From Roseisalinus antarcticus (GTDB lineage Bacteria > Pseudomonadota > Alphaproteobacteria > Rhodobacterales > Rhodobacteraceae): 64,000 nt of DNA. Where the stretch lies: NCBI RefSeq assembly GCF_900172355.1, contig NZ_FWFZ01000001.1, forward strand, positions 62,001 to 126,000. The letters run 5' to 3'. Both the position numbers and the translations under genes were made by a program. How positions within the stretch are numbered: position 1 is the stretch's first letter; every line of letters begins with the position of its first letter. This document shows, piece after piece, positions 45,297-52,878 of this stretch. Below the pieces are notes generated by a model, which was not told where the DNA came from, did not search any database, and was given only the letters and a program-made list of their open reading frames with translations.

Positions 45297-46148
45297 ATGG
45301 ACAGCCCCGTGAAGTTCACCGGAACCGCCGATTACGTCGCCACCGACGACCTGACAATCGCCGTCAACGCGGCCGTCACGCTGGAGCGGCCGCTGCTGGT
45401 GAAGGGGGAGCCCGGAACCGGCAAGACAGAGCTTGCCCGGCAGGTCGCCGGCGCGCTGGGGCTGCCGATCATCGAGTGGCACATCAAGTCCACGACCCGC
45501 GCCCAGCAGGGGCTCTACGAATACGACGCGGTCAGCCGCCTGCGCGACAGCCAGCTGGGCGATGCCCGGGTGCATGACGTGTCCAACTACATCCGGCGGG
45601 GCAAGCTGTGGCAGGCCTTCGCCGCGCCCGACCGGGTCGTGCTGCTGATCGACGAGATCGACAAGGCCGACATCGAGTTTCCCAACGACCTGCTGCAGGA
45701 GCTCGACCGGATGGAGTTCCACGTCTACGAGACCGGAGAGACCATCCGCGCCGAGACCCGGCCCATCGTCATCATCACCTCGAACAACGAAAAGGAGCTG
45801 CCCGACGCCTTTCTGCGCCGCTGCTTCTTTCACTACATCCGCTTTCCCGATGCCGACACGATGAAGCGCATCGTCGCCGTCCACCACCCCGGCATCAAGG
45901 AGGCGCTTCTGACCACCGCGCTCACCCGGTTCTACGAGCTGCGCGAGACGCCGGGCCTCAAGAAGAAGCCCTCGACCTCCGAGGTGCTGGACTGGCTCAA
46001 GCTGCTGCTGGCCGAGGATCTGGCCCCGGAGGACCTCAAGGGCGGCGGGCAGGACGCCCTGCCCCGGCTGCACGGTGCGCTGCTGAAGAACGAGCAGGAC
46101 GTGCACCTGTTCGAGCGCCTGGCCTTCATGGCGCGGCGCGAGCGCTAG
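45297..46148 (+). CDS. MoxR-family AAA+ ATPase
   Basis: The 283-residue ATPase has Walker A GEPGTGKTE, Walker B VVLLIDEIDKADIEFPNDLL, sensor 1 VIITSNNEKELPDAFLRRCF and a helical C-terminus. MoxR/CoxD-type ATPases work with VWA proteins to insert metals or remodel protein complexes; a VWA partner lies 2.3 kb downstream on the same strand. The ATG at 45297 (MDSPVKFTGTADYV) follows GAGGG. A 17-base segment spanning its last codons is duplicated just after the stop. Confidence 0.9.
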   Translation: MDSPVKFTGTADYVATDDLTIAVNAAVTLERPLLVKGEPGTGKTELARQVAGALGLPIIEWHIKSTTRAQQGLYEYDAVSRLRDSQLGDARVHDVSNYIRRGKLWQAFAAPDRVVLLIDEIDKADIEFPNDLLQELDRMEFHVYETGETIRAETRPIVIITSNNEKELPDAFLRRCFFHYIRFPDADTMKRIVAVHHPGIKEALLTTALTRFYELRETPGLKKKPSTSEVLDWLKLLLAEDLAPEDLKGGGQDALPRLHGALLKNEQDVHLFERLAFMARRER

Positions 46149-46455
46149 GTCCGCGATGGCGCGGCGCGAGCGTTTGGCTTGGGGCAACGCGCCGGGCCTG
46201 CGACGGCCCCGCACCTTCCCCAACAAGGGACAGATCAACATATTGTAGCCGGGTGGCCGAGGCCCCCAAGAAACCTGAGTCTTCCGGGCCACGCCCCGCG
46301 CAGATCCGCGGCGCGGGCGCAGTTTTCGCGTGATCCGGGCGCCGTGCCTTGGCCTTATGGCCCTGTTCCCAGCCGGCCGCGGCAGCGTCCCGGCCAAATC
46401 AAAGGGGGCCCCAGTCCGCTGGCAGGTCGGGCTGAAGGATAGAAGGAGCAGAGGT
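46149..46455. other. Intergenic region with a 17-base duplication and possible terminator
   Basis: The 3' end of the MoxR gene (46128-46144) recurs at 46156-46172, so the spacer begins with a copy of the last coding bases. A GC-rich imperfect hairpin at about 46291-46318 followed by GTTTTCG (to 46326) may terminate the MoxR transcript. No gene is recognised. Confidence 0.45.
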
Positions 46456-46923
46456 TTGACCAAGGCAAAGATGCCGGTCGAAATCCGCCCGCTGACCGCC
46501 GCCGACAGGTCGGCGTGGCAGGGGCTTTGGACGGCCTATCTGGAGTTCTACGGCACCGCCGTGCCGCAAGAGGTCCAGGACACCACGTTTGCCCGGCTCA
46601 TGGGCCGCGACGCGCAGGATTTCCACGCGCGGCTCGCGCTGGTCGACGGCAGGCCCGTGGGCCTCGTGCATTACCTCTTTCACCGCCATTGCTGGCGGAT
46701 CGAGAATGTCTGCTATCTGCAAGACCTCTTTGCCGATCCGTCCGTACGGGGCCAGGGCGTCGGCTGTGCCCTGATCGAGGCGGTCTATGCCGAGGCCGAT
46801 GCCGCCGGGGCGCCCAACGTCTACTGGCTGACACAGGATTTCAACACCAACGCCCGCTGGCTCTATGACCGGGTCGGGCGGCTGACCTCGTTCATCAAGT
46901 ACGAACGGGCCCCGACCTCATGA
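46456..46923 (+). CDS. GNAT family N-acetyltransferase
   Basis: The protein (155 residues from TTG 46456, 150 from ATG 46471) has the GNAT fold: VEIRPLTAADRSAWQGLW, the YLQDLFADPSVRGQGVGCAL acetyl-CoA loop, and VYWLTQDFNTNARWLYDRVG near the end. The acceptor is unknown. AGAAGGAG seven bases before TTG favours that start; the ATG has a weaker AAGG. The stop overlaps the DUF2927 start by 4 bases (ATGA). Confidence 0.87.
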   Translation: MTKAKMPVEIRPLTAADRSAWQGLWTAYLEFYGTAVPQEVQDTTFARLMGRDAQDFHARLALVDGRPVGLVHYLFHRHCWRIENVCYLQDLFADPSVRGQGVGCALIEAVYAEADAAGAPNVYWLTQDFNTNARWLYDRVGRLTSFIKYERAPTS

Positions 46924-48269
46924 GGTGGATGGCCGCCGTCACCGCGATGTTGCTGGCGTCCTGCGCGCCGCTCGACACGCCCGCCCGGGCGCCGGGGCTG
47001 GAGGCGTCGCTGCCGCCGATGCGCACCTTTGCCGCCGCCGGCTCGTCGATCCCCCTGCGGCCCAATTCCGAGATCGCGCGGGATTTCCTCGACCTGTCCT
47101 TCCAGATGGAGAGCGGCCGGACCCTGCCCGCGCTCACCCGGTTCGAAGGGCCGATCAGCGTGCGGGTCACCGGGGCGGTTCCAGCCACCCTTCCGGGGGA
47201 CCTGTCGGCGCTTCTGGGGCGGCTCCGGCGCGAGGCGGGGATCGACATCGCCCTGACCAATGGCGACACGGCCTCGATCACGGTCGTGGCGATCCCCTCG
47301 GCCACGCTTCAGCGCGCCGTGCCGCGGGCCGCCTGTTTCGTGGTGCCGCGGGTGTCCTCCTGGGAAGAGTTCATGGCCGTGCGCCGCTCGCCGCAGGTGG
47401 ACTGGACCACGCTCACCCGCCGCGACCGGGCCGCCATCTTCGTGCCCTCGGACGTCGCCCCGCAAGAGATCCGCGATTGCCTGCACGAGGAGCTCGCTCA
47501 GGCGATCGGCCCGCTCAACGACCTCTACCGTCTGCCCGACAGCGTGTTCAACGACGACAACATCCACGCGGTGCTGACCGGTTTCGACATGCTGGTGCTG
47601 CGGGCCTATTATGCGCCCGAACTTCAGAACGGCTTGAGCCGGACCCAGGTCTCGCGCCGGTTGCCCGGCCTGCTCGCGCGGCTGAACCCCGCGGGCGAGG
47701 CCGGCGGGCGCAGCCGCGCCACCAGCACCAGCCGCGACTGGGTCGAGGCCATGCAGACCGCGCTGTCCCCCGGCACCGCGCCCGCCAGCCGGCGGCAGGC
47801 CGCCGCCACCGCCATCGGCATGGCCCGCGCCTTCGGCTGGTCCGGCGCACGCGAGGGCTTTGCCAACTACGCCTATGGCCGGCTGCTGGTGGGCTATGAC
47901 AGCCCCGGCGCCTACACCGCCTTCGTCGCATCGGCCAATGCCTATGCCCAAAGCTCGCTGATGCGCATCCATTCGGCGCATGTGGCGGTCCAGCTTGCCG
48001 CCTTCGCCCTGCAATCGGGGGATGCGACTAGGGTGCTGGCGCTGGTCGACCCCGCGATCCCGGTCGCGGCCGAACACGAGAATGCCGCCCTGCTGGCGAC
48101 CCTGCTGATGTTCCGGGCCGAAGCGCTGGAGATGCTGGGCCGCGACGCAGAGGCACGGGCCGTGCGTCTGGACAGCTACGGCTGGGCGCGATACGGCTTC
48201 GGCTCCGATGTAAACGTCCTGGCCCGCGAGCGCGAGGTGGGCGGGCTCCGGCCCTCTCCCCGCCTCTGA
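46920..48269 (+). CDS. DUF2927 lipoprotein
   Basis: The 449-residue protein has a lipoprotein signal ending LLASCAPL (Cys15) and a DUF2927 domain (about 45-250) with the conserved CFVVPRVSSWEEF, DCLHEELAQAIGPLNDLYRL and DSVFNDDNIHAVLTGFDML, including an HEE-type motif reminiscent of a zinc-metallopeptidase helix. The C-terminal half (about 270-430) is helical and TPR-like. The function is unknown; periplasmic outer-membrane attachment is expected. It lies between GNAT and the VWA protein. Confidence 0.82.
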   Translation: MRWMAAVTAMLLASCAPLDTPARAPGLEASLPPMRTFAAAGSSIPLRPNSEIARDFLDLSFQMESGRTLPALTRFEGPISVRVTGAVPATLPGDLSALLGRLRREAGIDIALTNGDTASITVVAIPSATLQRAVPRAACFVVPRVSSWEEFMAVRRSPQVDWTTLTRRDRAAIFVPSDVAPQEIRDCLHEELAQAIGPLNDLYRLPDSVFNDDNIHAVLTGFDMLVLRAYYAPELQNGLSRTQVSRRLPGLLARLNPAGEAGGRSRATSTSRDWVEAMQTALSPGTAPASRRQAAATAIGMARAFGWSGAREGFANYAYGRLLVGYDSPGAYTAFVASANAYAQSSLMRIHSAHVAVQLAAFALQSGDATRVLALVDPAIPVAAEHENAALLATLLMFRAEALEMLGRDAEARAVRLDSYGWARYGFGSDVNVLAREREVGGLRPSPRL

Positions 48270-48310
48270 TCGAGGCGCCCGGGGCAGACCTCAGCCACGG
48301 AAGCGCTGCC

Positions 48311-48481
48311 ATGATCTACCCTCTCTCTGGCCTCCTGCTGGGCGCGATCGGCGGCGCCCTCGCCGCGCGGCGCAAGGGCGGCAAGACCGCCGACCTGCTG
48401 CAATGGGCCGCCGTCTGGGCGATGATCTGCGCCATGATCGGCCTTTTCATCCTGGTCTTCATCGAACGGGGCAATACCTGA
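48311..48481 (+). CDS. Small membrane protein, 56 residues
   Basis: The frame ATG 48311 to TGA 48481 encodes MIYPLSGLLLGAIGGALAAR, a basic linker RKGGKTADLL and a second hydrophobic helix ending FILVFIERGNT: two predicted transmembrane helices. A GGAAG site lies upstream. It is placed between the DUF2927 lipoprotein and the VWA gene with 5 bases to the latter's start, so it belongs to the same transcription unit. The function is unknown. Confidence 0.75.
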   Translation: MIYPLSGLLLGAIGGALAARRKGGKTADLLQWAAVWAMICAMIGLFILVFIERGNT

Positions 48482-48486
48482 CGGCC

Positions 48487-49674
48487 ATGCTGCTGCCGTT
48501 CTTCGATGCCCTGCGCAGCCACAAGGTTCCGGTCTCGGTCCGCGAATTCCTGACGTTCCTGGAGGCCCTGCGCCGGGACCTCGTGACCTATGACGTGGAC
48601 GGGTTCTATTACCTCGCCCGCAGCGCGATGGTGAAGGACGAGCGCCACATCGACCGCTTCGACCGCGCGTTTGCCAGCGCCTTCGGCGGGCTGGCGCAGA
48701 TCACCCCCGCCCAGGTCCTCGCCGCGCTCGACCTGCCGCCCGATTGGCTGGCGAAACAGGCCGAAAAGCACCTGACGCCCAGCGAGATGGCCGAGGTCCG
48801 GGCGCTCGGCGGGTTCGAGACGCTGATGGAAACCCTGCGCCAGCGCCTGGCCGAGCAGGAGGGCCGGCACCAGGGCGGCTCCAAATGGGTCGGCACCGCG
48901 GGCACCTCGCCCTTCGGCGCCTACGGCTACAACCCCGAGGGCGTGCGGATCGGCCAGGACGAGAGCCGTCACCGCCGCGCGGTCAAGGTCTGGGACAGGC
49001 GCGAGTTCCGCAATTTCGACGACGGGGTCGAGCTGAGGACGCGAAACATCAAGGTGGCCTTGAAACGGCTGCGCAAATGGGCCCGCGACGGGACCCATGA
49101 AGAGCTTGACCTCGACGGCACGATCCGCGCCACCGCCCACAACGGTTATCTCGACGTGCAGACCCGGCCCGAGCGGCGCAACGCGGTCAAGGTGCTGTTG
49201 CTGCTGGACGCGGGCGGCTCCATGGATCCGCATGTGAAGGTGGTCGAGGATCTGTTCTCGGCCGCGCGGGCCGAGTTCCGCAACCTCGAACATTTCTACT
49301 TTCACAATTGCATCTACGAGGGGCTTTGGCGCGACAACCGGCGCCGCTGGAACGACACGACGCCCACCCGGGACATCCTGCGCACCTACGGCCCGGATTG
49401 GAAATGCATCCTGGTAGGCGACGCCTCCATGTCGCCCTACGAGATCGCCGTCCCCGGCGGCGCGAACGAGCACTGGAATACAGAGGCCGGCCAGGTCTGG
49501 CTGGAGCGTGTCCGCGACCAGTGGCCCGCCCACCTGTGGATCAATCCTGTTCCCGAGGCGCAGTGGGGCCGTACCCAGTCCATCGCAATGGTCCGCGAGG
49601 TCTTCGGGCCCGATCGCATGGTCCCGATGACCCTGGACGGCATCGACCGCGGCATTCGCACCCTGGGACGATGA
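48487..49674 (+). CDS. VWA domain protein, CoxE-like
   Basis: The 395-residue protein resembles CoxE/YehP-like VWA proteins that partner MoxR ATPases. The N-terminal part (FFDALRSHKVPVSVREFLTF) precedes a von Willebrand A domain (about 235-395) beginning VKVLLLLDAGGSMDPHVKVV. The MIDAS motif is DAGGS rather than the canonical DxSxS, which may change metal binding. With the MoxR ATPase upstream it probably forms a chaperone-like maturation system; the client is unknown. The ATG at 48487 is chosen at the conserved N-terminus. Confidence 0.85.
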   Translation: MLLPFFDALRSHKVPVSVREFLTFLEALRRDLVTYDVDGFYYLARSAMVKDERHIDRFDRAFASAFGGLAQITPAQVLAALDLPPDWLAKQAEKHLTPSEMAEVRALGGFETLMETLRQRLAEQEGRHQGGSKWVGTAGTSPFGAYGYNPEGVRIGQDESRHRRAVKVWDRREFRNFDDGVELRTRNIKVALKRLRKWARDGTHEELDLDGTIRATAHNGYLDVQTRPERRNAVKVLLLLDAGGSMDPHVKVVEDLFSAARAEFRNLEHFYFHNCIYEGLWRDNRRRWNDTTPTRDILRTYGPDWKCILVGDASMSPYEIAVPGGANEHWNTEAGQVWLERVRDQWPAHLWINPVPEAQWGRTQSIAMVREVFGPDRMVPMTLDGIDRGIRTLGR

Positions 49675-49698
49675 CGCGCGCCCGTCAGGCCCTGCCCG

Positions 49699-49878
49699 TC
49701 AGGACCGGGATGCCTGCTGCCCCTCCGAGCCCTTGCCCCCGTGCCGCTCGGCGATCTTGCCGAGCAGCGCCTCGAGCCGGGGGGCCGGCGCCGAGGGCGG
49801 GCTGAAGGCCTTGCGGAGGCCGTTCGAAATGGCTGCCTTGTCTGCGTCGCGCTCGTCCATCGTTTCGCCTGACTTCAT
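49699..49878 (-). CDS. Small hypothetical protein, 59 residues
   Basis: The protein MKSGETMDERDADKAAISNG continues with LRKAFSPPSAPAPRLEALLG and ends in a Gly/Gln-rich tail. The LR-x-hydrophobic, Pro-rich, LLxKIAE pattern faintly recalls NepR-type anti-sigma factors, but no sigma factor or PhyR gene is near and the match is weak. A GGAG site precedes ATG 49878; a second ATG is at 49860. Its upstream region has a 13-base palindrome. Confidence 0.55.
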   Translation of the reverse strand: MKSGETMDERDADKAAISNGLRKAFSPPSAPAPRLEALLGKIAERHGGKGSEGQQASRS

Positions 49879-50025
49879 TGCGTGCGTCTCCGGTTCCGTC
49901 GCGACGGCCAGTCGGCCGACGGATGTAAGGATCAATTCCGAACAGCCGGAACGGTTCCGAAAAAAATCGCGCGGCGGCGGTCCCGTGACACTTTTCCCAC
50001 GCCCCGCCGGCCCCATATGTTGTAG

Positions 50026-50715
50026 GTGATCAAAGTCGCCCCGATCCTTCTGGCCGTGCTCTACGGCTTCGCCATGTACCGCTTTTCGGTGTGGCGCACC
50101 GCGCGTGAGCTTGACGCGCGGTCGACCGAACTTGCCGACGTGCGCCTGCGCGAGGCGATGGCGCACATGGCGCGGGCGCTGGATGTCGAGCGGATCAAGG
50201 TCTTCATCTACGAGATTTCGCCGGTCAATGGGCTGGCCGCGCCCGATGGCCGGATCTTCATCACGCGGGGCTTCTACAATCGCTACCGCGCGGGCGAGGT
50301 CACGGCCGACGAGATGGCCAGCGTCATCGCCCATGAGCTGGGCCATGTGGCCCTGGGCCATTCCCGCAGGCGGATGATCGACTTTTCCGGCCAGAACGCG
50401 ATCCGCACGGCGCTGGCGATGGTGCTGAACCGCTTTCTGCCCGGCGTCGGCGCGATCGCGGCCGGGGCGCTGACCTCGCTGCTTGCGGCGCGGCTTTCGC
50501 GGGCGGATGAATACGAGGCCGACGCCTATGCCTCGGCCCTGCTGATGAAATGCGGGATCGGCACGGCCGGGCAGAAGTCCCTGTTCCAGAAGCTGGAGCA
50601 CTTGACCGGCTCGACGGGAGGCGCCACCCCGGCCTGGCTGCTGAGCCATCCGGCCACCGCCGAGCGTATCACTGCGATCGAGGCGAACGAGGCCCGTTGG
50701 CAGGCCGACACCTGA
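50026..50715 (+). CDS. M48 family metalloprotease
   Basis: The 229-residue protein has an N-terminal hydrophobic segment (about 3-19), the zinc motif ASVIAHELGHVALGHSRRRM (HELGH at 103-107), a second hydrophobic region (about 130-160) and DEYEADAYASALLMKCG with the third zinc ligand Glu. It resembles HtpX/LoiP-like membrane-associated peptidases for protein quality control. The start is GTG at 50026, the first possible codon giving the N-terminal anchor; no strong ribosome binding site is seen. Confidence 0.85.
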   Translation: MIKVAPILLAVLYGFAMYRFSVWRTARELDARSTELADVRLREAMAHMARALDVERIKVFIYEISPVNGLAAPDGRIFITRGFYNRYRAGEVTADEMASVIAHELGHVALGHSRRRMIDFSGQNAIRTALAMVLNRFLPGVGAIAAGALTSLLAARLSRADEYEADAYASALLMKCGIGTAGQKSLFQKLEHLTGSTGGATPAWLLSHPATAERITAIEANEARWQADT

Positions 50716-50751
50716 CGGTGCCGGCCCCGCGCCGGGTGGCGGCCGCGGCCG

Positions 50752-51132
50752 TCAGGCGTAGCTGACCACCTCGATCTCCACCCCGTTCTCCTCGCGGAAA
50801 TAGAACCGGCGGCCGGGCTCGTAATCGGCATGGCTGTGGGGGCTGTATCCCTTGTCGCGGACCAGCGCCTCGACCCGGTCGAGATCGTCGACCACCACGC
50901 CGATATGGTTCAGCCCGCCTTGCGTCCGGTAGGTGTCGCCGGCCGTGCGATCGGCACCACCCGGTGCCGCATAGACCACCACATAGGATCCCTCGTCGCC
51001 CACATGCACCGACCGCCCGTCGTGGATCGCGCCGCCGGACCAGCGCACCGTCCAGCCGAAGAGGTCGCACAACAGGGCCGCCGTCGCATCGGGATCGGTC
51101 ACGGTCACGTTCACATGTTCCAGTCTTGCCAT
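50752..51132 (-). CDS. VOC (glyoxalase/dioxygenase) family protein
   Basis: The 126-residue protein has the paired beta-alpha-beta modules of the VOC fold, with LEHVNVTVTDPDATAALLCD at the start, GGLNHIGVVVDDLDRVEALV in the middle, and RRFYFREENGVEIEVVSY at the end. His8, His and Glu positions could coordinate a metal. It is divergent from soxR, and the spacer has a sox box between plausible -35 and -10 elements for this gene, so it is probably SoxR-activated in response to redox-active compounds. Confidence 0.85.
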   Translation of the reverse strand: MARLEHVNVTVTDPDATAALLCDLFGWTVRWSGGAIHDGRSVHVGDEGSYVVVYAAPGGADRTAGDTYRTQGGLNHIGVVVDDLDRVEALVRDKGYSPHSHADYEPGRRFYFREENGVEIEVVSYA

Positions 51133-51174
51133 CGTCTTCTCCTTGCGTTGCAGTTGCGACTCAGGGTGTAATTC

Positions 51175-51190
51175 CTCAAGTAAACTTGAG
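51175..51190. promoter_or_regulatory. SoxR operator (sox box)
   Basis: CTCAAGT-AA-ACTTGAG is a perfect inverted repeat, nearly identical to the E. coli soxS operator core CCTCAAGTTAACTTGAGG. On the minus strand it lies between TTGATC and TACACC with a 19-base spacer, the long spacer typical of MerR-family promoters, driving the VOC gene. It ends 10 bases before the soxR ATG, so it also covers the soxR promoter region. Confidence 0.85.
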
Positions 51191-51200
51191 ATCAAGCACA

Positions 51201-51650
51201 ATGTCCGCCCTGCCCCACAGCCTCACCATCGGCGACCTCGCCGCCCGCACCGGCCTCGCCGTCTCGGCCATCCGCTTCTACGAGACCCACGGCATCGTGA
51301 AGCCGGTCCGCAACGCCGGCGGCCACCGGCGCTATGGCCGCGCCGACATTCGCCGTCTGTCCTTTGCGATGATCGCCCAGCGGCTGGGCTTTCCGCTGTC
51401 CGAGATCGCCGCGCACCTGACCGCCCTGCCCGATCACCGCGCCCCGTCCCGCGCCGACTGGACGCGGATCAGCGATGGCTTCCGCAGCCAGATCGACGCC
51501 CGGATCGGAGAGCTTGAACGGCTGCGCGACAAGCTCGACGGCTGCATCGGCTGCGGCTGCCTGAGCCTTGCCAGTTGCGCGCTCTACAATCCCGAGGACA
51601 GGGTCGCGGCGCGCGGTCCTGGGCCGCGGCTGGTGCTCGATCCCGATTGA
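51201..51650 (+). CDS. soxR: Redox-sensitive transcriptional activator SoxR
   Basis: The 149-residue MerR-family protein has an N-terminal winged helix-turn-helix (LTIGDLAARTGLAVSAIRFY, AGGHRRYGRADIRRLSF), a dimerisation helix, and the [2Fe-2S] cluster motif Cys115-x2-Cys118-x-Cys120-x5-Cys126 (DGCIGCGCLSLASC). SoxR senses redox-cycling compounds. There is no soxS gene, as expected outside enterics; the divergent VOC gene with the sox box is a probable direct target. Confidence 0.95.
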   Translation: MSALPHSLTIGDLAARTGLAVSAIRFYETHGIVKPVRNAGGHRRYGRADIRRLSFAMIAQRLGFPLSEIAAHLTALPDHRAPSRADWTRISDGFRSQIDARIGELERLRDKLDGCIGCGCLSLASCALYNPEDRVAARGPGPRLVLDPD

Positions 51651-51681
51651 CGAATCGCCGCCGGTTTGGCCCAAGCGCCGG

Positions 51682-52878
51682 ATGAACCTGTCACAGCGCC
51701 TGGCCCAGATCTCGCCCGGCGGCTCCAACGGCCGGGAGGTGTTTCACCGCGCCCGGGCGCTGATCGCCTCGGGCGTCGCCGTCGCCGACCTCACGATCGG
51801 CGAACATGACATCCGCACCGATCCCGCGATCCTTGCCGCGATGGATGCCTCCGCCCGAGGCGGGCACACCGGCTATTCCAGCGTTGCCGGCATCCCCGCC
51901 CTGCGGGCCGAGATCGCCGGCCGCATCGCCACGCGGACCGGCGTGGCGACCACGCCCGAGAACATCGTGGTGACCGCCGGCGGGCAGGCCGCGCTTTTTG
52001 CCGCGATGTTCGCGATCGGGGCGCCGGGCGACGCCTGCGCCTTCATCGACCCTTACTACGTGACCTATCCGGGCACGATCCGCAGCGCCGGGCTGGTGCC
52101 GCGCCCGATCGTGACCGAGGCGCGGGACGGCTTCCTGCCCCGGCCCGAGGACCTGCTGGCCGGGACCGCCGGCGCCCGGGGCCTGCTGGTCAACACGCCG
52201 AACAATCCCACCGGCGCGGTCTATCCCGACGCGACCCTTGCCGGGGTGGCCGACGCCGCCCGCGCCCATGACCTCTGGCTGATTTCGGACGAGGTCTATG
52301 ACACCCAGGTCTGGACCGACCGGCACACCAGCCTGCGGGCCCTGCCCGACATGGCCGCGCACACGCTGGTCGTGGGCTCGCTGTCGAAGAGCCATGCGAT
52401 GACCGGCAGCCGCCTGGGCTGGATCTGCGGACCGGAGGAGGCGGTGGCCCATATCGTCAACCTCTTTGTCCACCTGACCTACGGCATCCCCGGTTTCGTG
52501 CAGGATGCGGGGCTGTTCGCGCTGCAGCAGGGCGCCCCGTTCGAGGAGCGGATCGCGGCCCCCTTCGCCCGCAGGCGGGCGCTGGTCGACGCGGCGCTGG
52601 CGAGGACCTCTGCCGTGATAGGCCTGCCGACCCAGGGGGCGATGTATGCGATGCTCGACGTCCGGGCGACGGGGCTCTCGGGTCTGGCCTTCGCCGAGCG
52701 GCTGCTGGAGGCGGAACGGATCGCGGTGATGCCGGGGGCCAGCTTCGGCGCGGCGGCCTCGGGCCATGTGCGCGTGGCGATGACCATCGACGACGCGGCC
52801 CTGGCCGACGCCCTCGCCCGTCTGGTGCGCTTCGCCGAAGCCGAGGCGGCGGCCGCCCGCACGACGGCCATGTCCTAG
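51682..52878 (+). CDS. PLP-dependent aminotransferase, class I/II
   Basis: The 398-residue fold-type I aminotransferase has GHTGYSSVAGIPALRAEIAG, VTAGGQAALFAAMFAI, NTPNNPTGAVYPDATL, ISDEVYDTQVW and VVGSLSKSHAMTGSRLGWIC with the PLP Lys. It would transaminate an amino acid with pyruvate or 2-oxoglutarate; the substrate is not clear. It starts 31 bases after soxR. Its stop codon overlaps the convergent lpxB stop by four bases. Confidence 0.9.
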   Translation: MNLSQRLAQISPGGSNGREVFHRARALIASGVAVADLTIGEHDIRTDPAILAAMDASARGGHTGYSSVAGIPALRAEIAGRIATRTGVATTPENIVVTAGGQAALFAAMFAIGAPGDACAFIDPYYVTYPGTIRSAGLVPRPIVTEARDGFLPRPEDLLAGTAGARGLLVNTPNNPTGAVYPDATLAGVADAARAHDLWLISDEVYDTQVWTDRHTSLRALPDMAAHTLVVGSLSKSHAMTGSRLGWICGPEEAVAHIVNLFVHLTYGIPGFVQDAGLFALQQGAPFEERIAAPFARRRALVDAALARTSAVIGLPTQGAMYAMLDVRATGLSGLAFAERLLEAERIAVMPGASFGAAASGHVRVAMTIDDAALADALARLVRFAEAEAAAARTTAMS

